NCBI GenBank assembly: GCA_007258455.2
Contig: VDFB02000003.1
Coordinates: 42,597,986 to 42,661,985 of the forward strand
Length of the DNA: 64,000 nucleotides
Direction of reading: 5' to 3'
DNA from: Sequoia sempervirens
Taxonomy: Eukaryota > Streptophyta > Pinopsida > Cupressales > Cupressaceae
Shown in pieces: positions 55,801 to 64,000 of this stretch. Under the pieces are notes generated by a model, which was not told where the DNA came from, searched no databases, and was given only the letters and a program-made list of their open reading frames with translations. Both the position numbers and the translations under genes were made by a program. Positions within the stretch are counted from its first letter, which is position 1, and each line of letters begins with the position of its first letter.

Positions 55801-57554
55801 TGTGTTTTGTTTCTAGTTTGAGCAATCTTTCTCTGGATTTTTGCAAGTTTAAGTTGGTTTTTCCTCAATTTCTCTGTGTTTTGAGTATGGAAAGTGATAC
55901 AATAATACTTGACTGACTCAAAAAGCATGGACTTTGTGTGACCTTCATGTCTATGGATTCAAGTTGTGAAATCATGACACCCAAGCCATAGTTTCTAAAT
56001 TTTTACTTTGATCCAATGCAGCCTAAAATTGAAGCCTGAATATTCAAAAACCTTCAAGGAGTGCAAATATAGGGCTTCTCTTAAAAGCATACACTAATTC
56101 AAAGGGTTTGCAATTTCAACCATCATGTTTAGTGTTTGTTCTGATATATTCTTTTTAGATAAAGCATAGAGTTTGATGTCAAATTTTTTTTGAATGTTTT
56201 TGGAAAGTTTTACATAAACAAACATTTACAACCCTAGAGATAGAAACCATCCTTTTAGGTAGGCCTGCAGCATGCCCGAAAGGGATGATTTTACATGCAA
56301 CTTATGGCGTGGGCCTGAAGTCAGACATGGCAAGTAACTTCTCAAAAGTAAATTTTGATGCACCACTTTCAAAGAATTTTTTTGGATAAAGGGGTAGCTT
56401 CTAAAACATTTGGCTCTTAGTAATGTTTTGGGATTATTATTTTTGAATCCCTATAAATGTGGCATTTTTCTCAATTAAGAGGCCTCCCAGCCCTTGCAGG
56501 TTTTTATTTATCACACGGATACTGGGGGAGACTGACGTCTGTATAGGCCAGTAGCACCCGATGGGTGAGAACTTTCCTCACACCCACAATTATTTATATA
56601 GCGGTCCAAAACGAGAGTACCGCTTGGGTCGCCTATGAGTTCTCTAGTGCAGGATGTGTCTTAATAGGTAGGACCTCTAAAAGGTATGCTTTGAAAATAA
56701 AGGTGCAAAGCTCAAGATGTTTTCGCTCACCCAAGATCGCCAAAAGGTGCGGGGGGAGAAGACAACTATCTAGCTTGTCAAACATTGAATGTACAACATA
56801 CAATTCATATCAATTTGATTCTTTTTAACCACCTTGAGTGGTGTTATCCCCAAAATAATGTTTGAAAAGCATAACAAAGGTTCCTTTTAATTACATCCAA
56901 TGGAAGTGTTCTAGATATCAGTCAACATCATAGAAAAGGTGCAAAAAAAATGAATTATTTGTTCATTTTTAAGCCCAAACTTTGAGTGTTTCTAAATTGA
57001 TCTTGGTCTTATTTGGTCAACAAAAACAAATGTGAGCGTACGTCAACAAAAGAAAAGTCATTTTGGTCATTTAAACAGAAATCAAGCATTCAAGTGTTAC
57101 TTTTAAAAGTTTAAAAACTTTTTAGAGCACCAAATTGAATTGTGTGTTGTTCTTTTTATGCACCAAATGGAAATTCCTAAGTTTAGAAAGCTTTGAAATG
57201 GTTCAATTTTAGAAGCACCCAAAAATGAAGTGTTCATTTGTGTTGTTCTTTTTATGCACCAAAACGAAGGATCCCTAATTTACAAAGCATTGAAATGGTT
57301 CAATTTTTAGGACAGCCAAAAAATAAAATGTGTTGTTCTTTTTATGCATCAAAATTAAAGATTCCTAACTTTAAAAAGCATTGTAAATCTAGAGTTCTTT
57401 GATCGTTCATCTTCCCTACATAAAAAGGTGTTAGTGGTTTCTTGATCCTCCATACACAAACATTAATACCTATCACACATTCAAATTAGGCATCTGTTAG
57501 TGTAAAAATCAAATTTCAATTTGCAAATCTGACATAGGTTTGACAGAGCAAAAG

Positions 57555-57715
57555 CGTAGGAAAATCAGCAAGTGCGCCCTCTATCAAAGAGAAAAAGCAC
57601 AGAAAAATTGCAAGTGCTCCCTCTGTCATCAGTCAAATGCATTGAAAAAATACAAATGTGTAGGTTTCATGGTCAAATGTGCAGATTCCAGGGTCAAGTG
57701 CGTAGAATCTTTGAC
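57555..57715 (+). repeat. GCAAGTGC-type word cluster in the element B leader (2)
   Basis: agcaagtgcgccctc, tgcaagtgctccctc, tcaaatgcat, tcaaatgtgcag and tcaagtgcgtag within 160 bases, about 110 bases from the PBS. Confidence 0.65.
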
Positions 57716-57822
57716 AGGAAAATGCAAAAATTTCTAGAACAGTGCATGAAAATTTCTCAAAAGTATTTTTGAAACCTACAACTTCAATTTAAACTCATAA
57801 AACCGTTAGTATTTAAGACCTT

Positions 57823-57841
57823 GGTCCCATCGGGCGTGCCA
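57823..57841 (-). promoter_or_regulatory. Primer binding site of element B
   Basis: Minus strand TGGCACGCCCGATGGGACC, three bases inside the 5' LTR. It starts with TGG as needed to pair with a tRNA CCA end; tRNA species not identified. Element C has a near-identical site. Confidence 0.75.
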
Positions 57842-57844
57842 AAA

Positions 57845-59075
57845 TGTGTGAGGGGGAAAATCATAGTCTAAACAAGATAAAAGCAATTGAAATATAATAT
57901 AATCTAAATAAAAAACAACTAATTTAGATCTATTCCTACATTCATGAAATGACTTTCTAAGCTATTGAAAACATAATTGAAATCCTACGATTATCACAAT
58001 GAAATTCAAAGCAAAAGAGAAGTTACCATCCCATGTCGAAGTGTGTTTGCATGATGTCAGATTGTTCATATCATTGTGAAGCCTCCATTTGTTGCATTTG
58101 AGAAGCTTTGATGTGTGTGTTGGTTGATTGAAGAAATATTGAAGTTTTGCTAATGGTGATTAGGAATATTGGCAGTACTTTGTTGTGCAAATGATGTTGA
58201 TTCTTCAATCCTTTTTTGTGAGGAAAGAGGTTTGTTATATATAAATTGTGATTTGAAATGGACGATCAAAATTAAACAATGTGGAATCAAAATCAACGGT
58301 CAAAAGATGTTGAGAGATGAATAATCTATGCAAAAGAGATTACACAATTTGTGTGATTGAAGAAATAGATTGAATAATCTTTGGGATTGAGAGATAGATT
58401 GAATAATCTGTGGAATTGAAGAAATCAATTTGAGCCTTCAATAGGATTGAAGAATAGATCGATCTATTAGGAATAGATTGAGAAATCAAGGGATCATAAT
58501 TTACTTAATCAAAAAAGTGGTTGAGAATGATTAATTAATTGATTTAATTAATTCATTTTGGAGTTGAATGTGCAAATCAAATTTGATTTTTGCAAACAAA
58601 GTTGCATTAGTTTGATTTGATTTTTGATGAGGATTTGAATAGTTTATTCAAATTATTTGAATTTGGAGGGAAAGTGAGTTAAATTATTATGATTTAATAA
58701 TTCAATCGACTTAGGGAAATAAAGTGGTTTAGCGACGTAATTAAATAATTGGTGTTATTTAACTAATCAGATTTAATTTATTTAATTGGTCAAAATGATA
58801 AAACGTGAATTAATTAAATAATGTTGCATTATTCAATTAATAGTAGAAATAGGGTTTTAGGACTTTATTAAATAAATGGAATTTATTTAATTAGTCAAAA
58901 ATGGTGAAAAAGTGAATTAATTAAATAATGTTGCATTATTGAATTAATAGGGTAAATTAGGGTTTCAGATGTAATTGATGTGAAATTCATTGATGTTTAA
59001 TGATAATGATGTTGATGATGTGAAAATGTCATTTCGGGTGTGTGATAAGTGGTACGTCAATTTTACATGTCTAAA
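57845..59075 (-). mobile_element. 5' LTR of element B
   Basis: 1,231 bp, matches 15,987-17,249 with small indels. The outer end reads ctaaa where the partner has ctaca, one substitution before the TSD. Confidence 0.9.
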
Positions 59076-59080
59076 TTATT
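59076..59080. repeat. Target-site duplication of element B (right)
   Basis: ttatt, identical to 15,982-15,986. AT-rich DNA on both sides makes a chance match possible, but the alignment of LTR ends predicts exactly this position. Confidence 0.75.
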
Positions 59081-59165
59081 ATATAATATATATTATTATA
59101 CTATATATTATTATATTATATAATATAATATATTATAGACAATATATAGATTAATATATAATAAT
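59081..59165. repeat. AT-only low-complexity block (pre-insertion target)
   Basis: tat/ata words continue the AT-rich sequence found just left of element B (15,950-15,986), as expected if B inserted into one AT-rich tract. Confidence 0.7.
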
Positions 59166-59214
59166 AACTTTCAATACTTTTTTTATGATTTGAATACTAT
59201 GGATATCCATTCCT

Positions 59215-59458
59215 AAACGAATATCCATTTTAGAACAAATATTCATTTAGTATCAGATATTTGTTTTGGAACGGATATTTGTTTTGAATGGATTTCCATT
59301 TTGAACATATATCCGTTTTGTACAGATTTTCGTTTTGAACAGATTCTCGTTTTGAACGGATTTCCATTTTCAACAGATATCCGTTTTCAACAAATTTTCG
59401 TTTTGAATTGATATTTGTTTTGAATGGATTTCCGTTTTGAACAGATTTCCATTTTTCT
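59215..59458. repeat. 17-bp minisatellite
   Basis: About 14 degenerate units of the type atttccgttttgaacag, with variants atatccg, attttcg and attctcg. Clear between 59,270 and 59,450, fading to the left. Confidence 0.85.
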
Positions 59459-60239
59459 TTGGTGCTTACTATGGCACCATGTACTTTCTATCCAAACCTA
59501 GAAAAATTCAAAGTGATTTTTTCCATTTTTGGGCAAGTAAAAAATGTCTTTTTCATATCACCACTTTTTGGACCCCCACGATCCTACACAAACCCCTTTG
59601 CAGTTGCAGAATGTGAAAAATACAATGTCTTCCAAATAAAAACCCTAAAGGATCTAAAGGAAGAACCCTTAGGATGAATATAATTGTTGCCTTTATAGTT
59701 CAAGCATAACTGAGATGATTTCGGACCAAACCCTAACCCTACTAGGGTTAGCAATTCAGAGGAAATTCGATCAGATCGAGAGCAGAGGAGTTGATCATCA
59801 AATTCTATGCAGAAGATAGACCTAGAGGACCTTGATAGGCATGCCATATCTTTGAATTGAATGCTCTATAAGTGCAAAGTTAAAGACTCCCATGAAATAC
59901 TCATGAAATCCGATCTATTACAGAAGGAATGTCTCTAAAACACATAAAAGAGCATGGGTGTCACTTTTGCATTGAATGCAACGTGGAAACCCATGAAGAA
60001 TGAACCCTGTAATGAGGAAATCCAATCTTGGTAGTTGAAAATGTCGCTCAACTATAACTACAATTGCTCTCGCGAACTGGTGAGGCTTGTCATTTAAGAA
60101 ATTTGAATTTTGACCATTCGATCAGAGATGGAGGGCTAAGATCAATGCCATGGGTTACTTTATCAAGTTTAAAACACAATCATTGATATGGAAGCATAAC
60201 ATAAGATTGATGGCTAGCATGAAGATTTTCCTTTGTGAA
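59459..60239. other. Noncoding stretch with telomere-like inverted repeat
   Basis: No supported gene; the short open frames on both strands at 59,459-59,847 overlap each other and lack features. 59,733-59,751 is ctaaccctactagggttag, 9-bp perfect arms around one base. Confidence 0.5.
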
Positions 60240-60960
60240 GTGAAGGCCTCCTCGCGACTTAACCGGACGCTGCCACATTGCATTCCAAGTCATGTGTCAC
60301 CGTCCCACGCTTCGATAGATTGGTGGTGGGTCTTCCTTAAGGAGCTTTGTGGAAGGGAAAAATACCTTGAAACTTTTTTTGTGGCAACCATCTACATCTC
60401 CACATTTAGAAAGTGGGTGTACCCTAAGTTTTTGCGGGTGTCTGAGATTATGTCATGTGTCACTTGATTTGTGCCTTAGGACTCAACACTTGTCCTCCTC
60501 TCGCACTTTTGCAACCTTATGTAAGCCTTCTTTGAAATGTTCCACGAAATGGAGGAAAGAAATGAAAACATGTCATGTGGTGAGGTAGGGTTTGCCACTA
60601 GTTCTACAGCTGCTAGCAACACCTAAAATGCCATGTGGTAATTTTCCACGGTTTCAAAGCATGATGGTGGTCTCGCCTTAAGAGACTCAGTGGAACGAGG
60701 GAATGCCTCAGAAACTTACCACATGGACTCGGTGGGATCCCCCAATGGTACCTCATTTGAAAATTTGCCACATGTCCTCTCTTTGCACTTCTACAACACA
60801 CTAGTGCTTCCATCCAAAAGGGCTCAGTGAAATGGTAGAATACCTCAAAAACTTTCCATGTGGACTCGGTGGGGTCCTCCAATGGTCCCCACTTCTGCTA
60901 GCGATGCTCAAAATTCCACGTGGCACTTTTTCGTGCTTCCATGGACAACTTTGGGCCCAC
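60240..60960. repeat. Degenerate tandem repeat region
   Basis: A phrase of the type 'ccttaaggagctttgtggaa..ggaaaataccttgaaactt..' recurs near 60,336, 60,680, 60,815 and 60,955 in poorly conserved form, with 'gactcggtggg' and 'ccatgtgg' words between. Unit about 130-350 bp; no coding sense. Confidence 0.45.
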
Positions 60961-63537
60961 TAAGAAAGACTTTGCGAAATGGCAGAAACCAATGGATCTA
61001 TGCCAATGTTTGATTAACCTCACAGTTATGCAACTAGCTTAGCCTTTAATATAAAATTCCCCACGGAACTACAGAATCCAGTAGATTGGTGCCACCTGTT
61101 AACATTTGATTGATTCCGCAGGGGGGACTTTGCTTTATAAAATATTCATGCAAGAAGGTGTGCAAACATTAGACAGGCTTTTAATAAATTATTATGGTGC
61201 TTGGCTAAAGTAGTAACCCTAGGTGGAGGGGGACGGTAAATGAACAAGCGCCAAGCATAAGGTTGTAACATAAGTGAGGGGCAGTGGGCGGTAGGTAGTC
61301 AATGCACGATTAGGACAAAAGTGCATACACGCTCATACTTGGGGTTTAGGGTTTTAAACCAAAGCTTGGCAAGATGAAAGGCAACTAATAGAGGCATACC
61401 TGAGCATGATAAGCCATTTGGGGTTTTCTCATATTAGTTTTAATTAATGGATCATGCTAGAAAAGAGGGGGTGGCACAAAGTGTCAACAAGATCACTATA
61501 AAGCAATTAAGGTAATAACTAGTTTGTATGATAACTCCCCTCTAAGGAGAAAGTAAAACTAAGTAAGTGATAGAAATTACTAGCGCAACCTTCAATGGAA
61601 GATACTTGATGGTGGAGGATATTACAAACCCTAGTGTGTGGTATGCAACAATAGGGATAGCTCACAAAATGTACTACACTAATAGAGAGAATTTGAAAAC
61701 AAGGAATATTGGATATTTATAGAATATTAAATGATTATCAACAAGAAGTATGATTTGGAAGAGGTTTTGTGAGAATAATTTCTAGATAACCTAGACTAAA
61801 CAATGAACACAAATTACTGGTTTAGATATGGTTCCTTAATCATATACTTCACTTTTTATTTTATGATAAGATTACCCACATATGGGGGTTTTCTTTGGAT
61901 TTAAGATACCACAATATCATCACAAATAAATAAGCATGTCAAACACTTCACTAAAGTATATCCTTCCATAAAATATACTAGGGAATTTTCAAAAATTTAC
62001 AAACAAAAATGTAAGCAAGGATTGCATATCCTTAATGATAGTGCAAAAGTATAAAAAATAAACCATATTTTTGTGGATGCCATTTTTTCTATTTTGAAGT
62101 AGTGGAACCATAGAAGTCATAGTACCAAGATTACCCTATGAGATAATAGATGAGATAGTAGAGGCTAACATACGAGATGGTGAAGGGAACTCTCCCATAA
62201 ACACAATGTTACACAAACAACAAAAATTCAAGGAAAAGAAATATGCAACTTTTATTATTCCCTTAACAAAATAAGTAAAAAAACTTGGAATACAAACTAT
62301 CAGGGTCATAAGACCTCTGTTACAGCAATATGGGCTACAATACAAGCAGGAAAATCAAACATGTAAGTCTAGAAAATGGCAATAATGGCCACCAATAGTA
62401 ACAACCCTAACCTTAAGTCTTTTCCATTACACCAAAAGGAATGTAGAACAAGTACCAAGTTTTAGTTAACACCATGCCACAAAACTAACAAGGGTATGCT
62501 TGGTAAACATGTTAGTCAAGCTCAACCCTATGTAACAAGTGAGGGGGTAGAGGTTTTTCTATTTTGTTGTGGTTGATATCATGATCTTAGTGGTGTGAAT
62601 CATTATCAATATTGGCATTTTGCAAAAGTATTAATAATCTTCTAAACTTTGGCTCTTTCTATAATTTTTAATCTCAAAAGTGGATCCTACAAAAATCCAC
62701 AACTTAATAATCAAAAAGCATATATTATTTTTCTATTCAAATATAAAAATAAAAAGAAATATAAACTTATATTATTTATTTTCATAAATAAAAAATAATA
62801 ATTATAGTTTAAATTATTCAAACTATATGTCATATCTTATTTTTACTTCCCTACGCTTTTTTTTTTGGATAGCATCTTAATCATTTTAATAGGCTTTTTA
62901 ATTGTCACATCTTAAGCTTTTTCCTAACCTTTTGGTTACTTTCTTTTGTTTTAAAGTCTCTCACACATCTTAATCTTTTTCTAAACTTTCGGTTAATCTA
63001 TTATTTTATCTTATTTTAAGAGTTGAGCTACTTGTCCAGATTTAAAACGGTGTTGGAAATAACATATTGAACTTTGGTTTCCTTCTTTTAGTGATGTTAA
63101 GAGCATATGCAGTTAAATTCAATTTTAATGGTCTAAGCTTACCTTATGCGATGATGTGTTCTCTATACCTATCTTGCAGACCTATTTGGATTGACATGTG
63201 TTAAGAGCATAGCACAAACGACATCCACAACAGTGTATAAACTATTAACTTTACAGTATCGTCCACATCAATACCCAAACGTTCTAACAGGCACATGCGT
63301 TCTCATGTTCAGTTATCTCAACAGCTCTTTTTCAGATTCTTAGAAAAAAAGTGCGCCTTCTTGCTTGTCTTTACCTTCTAAAACAAAAATTGATACACAT
63401 ATGTGATATGGATGTTTCATTCAAAGCATAACTTCTGCCCTTGCTTTTTAAATGGACAGATCATGAGGTCACAGGCATAAGTATTTTGTATTCTACTATA
63501 AAGACTGCAACATAGAGCTTTTTATATTCCCTTAAAG
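60961..63537. other. Noncoding stretch
   Basis: No gene, RNA or clear mobile element recognised. A phrase around 'atttgattgattccgcag' (61,105) echoes 'gtttgattaacctcacag' (61,008). 62,640-62,880 is AT-rich. Confidence 0.45.
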
Positions 63538-63595
63538 ATGACGCAGTTGGATAACATGGCTGATATCAGCAAGTCATGGTTTTGAGACCTGCAAG
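63538..63595 (+). pseudogene. tRNA-like relic (tRNA pseudogene or SINE head)
   Basis: tgacgcagttgg (63,539-63,550) resembles a tRNA box A, and ggttttgagacc (63,578-63,589) resembles box B with extra or changed T. Between them gctga...tcagc could be an anticodon stem whose loop has been mostly lost, so it cannot be a working tRNA. A T run follows. No TSD or second half of a SINE was identified. Confidence 0.35.
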
Positions 63596-64000
63596 ATTTT
63601 TTTAAGCACTTTATTTTTCATAAAAAGGGTAAACAAGATAGACAAAAATGCGGGACGAGTCCATCTTAGTCGAAAGTAATAAAAATTCGTTCATTTTGTC
63701 TTTAAAGTATGTTGATATCCTCTGTTTCAGATCAAATAGTTTATTTAAGTTATGAAGAGTTTAAAGTATTATAACATTTTATATTTATCTCCCTCAATAA
63801 AAGTGTATGTCAAGTCAGAAGCAAATGTTCTTTACAAAAAGCACTGTACTCGCATGTGTCTCTTTTCTCAGTTTTAATATAATCAAATCCATCCTTCTCA
63901 AAAATTATTGAAAATTTCAACATCTTGGGCATTGTAGTCTTCCTGGTCTTACTAAGAAAACAAAAATTTCACATGGACAAAGATTGCCTGAGTAAGAGTG
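63596..64000. other. Noncoding stretch at the window end
   Basis: No supported feature. Confidence 0.4.

Larger units (their letters stand above)
55032..57822 (-). other. Element B leader
   Basis: Noncoding. 55,148-55,283 is the partner of 29,025-29,160. Word clusters of GCAAGTGC type lie at 55,490-55,800 and 57,555-57,715. 56,240-56,770 is richer in G+C than its surroundings and has phrases such as 'gggggagactgacgtctg'. 57,170-57,370 has three loose copies of a phrase around 'tgtgttgttctttttatgc'. Plus-strand open frames here look accidental. Confidence 0.5.
15987..59075 (-). mobile_element. Element B: giant Tat/Ogre-type Ty3/gypsy retrotransposon with nested insertions
   Basis: Two 1.2-1.3-kb direct repeats (15,987-17,249 and 57,845-59,075) have TG...CA ends on the minus strand (TGTAGACATG...CACACA). 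They are flanked by ttatt and bordered inside by a PPT (17,250-17,261) and a PBS (57,823-57,841). Sense order on the minus strand is leader, gag, zinc knuckle, protease, RT, RNase H, a second RNase H, integrase; then an antisense PMD frame. Two RNase H domains are a known mark of the Tat/Ogre lineage. The span is 43.1 kb. Subtracting element A (with Copia-2 inside) and Copia-1 leaves about 19.4 kb, very large for gypsy but within the Ogre range. LTRs differ at roughly 8% of sites by eye. All frames are broken, so it is dead. Confidence 0.9.

Noticed and set aside
56565..56828. 87-codon plus-strand frame in the element B leader
   Set aside because: Antisense to the element, no recognisable motif, and explained by the locally higher G+C content.
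59459..59847. Overlapping opposite-strand short frames
   Set aside because: Neither shows domain features or splice context; length is compatible with chance.

Overview
The window looks like intergenic DNA from a large, repeat-rich seed-plant genome. It is AT-rich, has plant-type Ty1/copia and Ty3/gypsy (Tat/Ogre-type) LTR retrotransposons, carries a plant mobile domain (PMD) reading frame, and shows no intact host gene. The very large gypsy element, deep nesting and long noncoding stretches suggest a gymnosperm such as a conifer; that is inference, and no species marker was seen. Nearly every coding region is broken by stops or frameshifts.

Left flank (1-15,981): the end of a copia LTR inserted in a gypsy gag (element C, minus), C's 5' LTR, another gypsy gag relic (D), a copia relic keeping only gag-protease plus a candidate 3' LTR (F), a coding-like fragment of unknown identity, AT-rich tandem repeats, and an unrecognised pseudogene with a duplicated 250-bp module.

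Centre (15,982-59,080): three levels of nesting. Element B is a minus-strand Tat/Ogre-type gypsy element with LTRs 15,987-17,249 and 57,845-59,075 and TSD ttatt. Without its insertions it is about 19.4 kb. In sense direction it has PBS, leader, gag with Gln/Pro/Gly tandem repeats, zinc knuckle, protease, RT, RNase H, a second (archaeal-type) RNase H and integrase. A PMD frame follows in antisense, then the PPT and 3' LTR. Copia-1 (18,374-25,700, minus, TSD tgcac) split the PMD frame. Element A (35,303-51,620, plus, TSD ctacc) split B's gag-pol just before the zinc knuckle. A is a gag-protease-only gypsy element of about 9.3 kb and was itself split by Copia-2 (39,582-46,553, plus, TSD gaaaa/taaaa). 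Removing A plus one TSD copy rejoins B's reading frame.

Right flank (59,081-64,000): AT-rich DNA, a 17-bp minisatellite, a telomere-like inverted repeat, degenerate repeats, a tRNA-like relic and long stretches without recognisable features.

The most unusual signals are a family of hairpin modules in element A (two perfect in its 3' LTR, with different but still paired arm bases), oppositely oriented GCAAGTGC word clusters at the two ends of element B, the in-frame repeat domain in B's gag, and the antisense PMD frame. No CRISPR array, rRNA, bacterial-type system or intact functional gene was seen.
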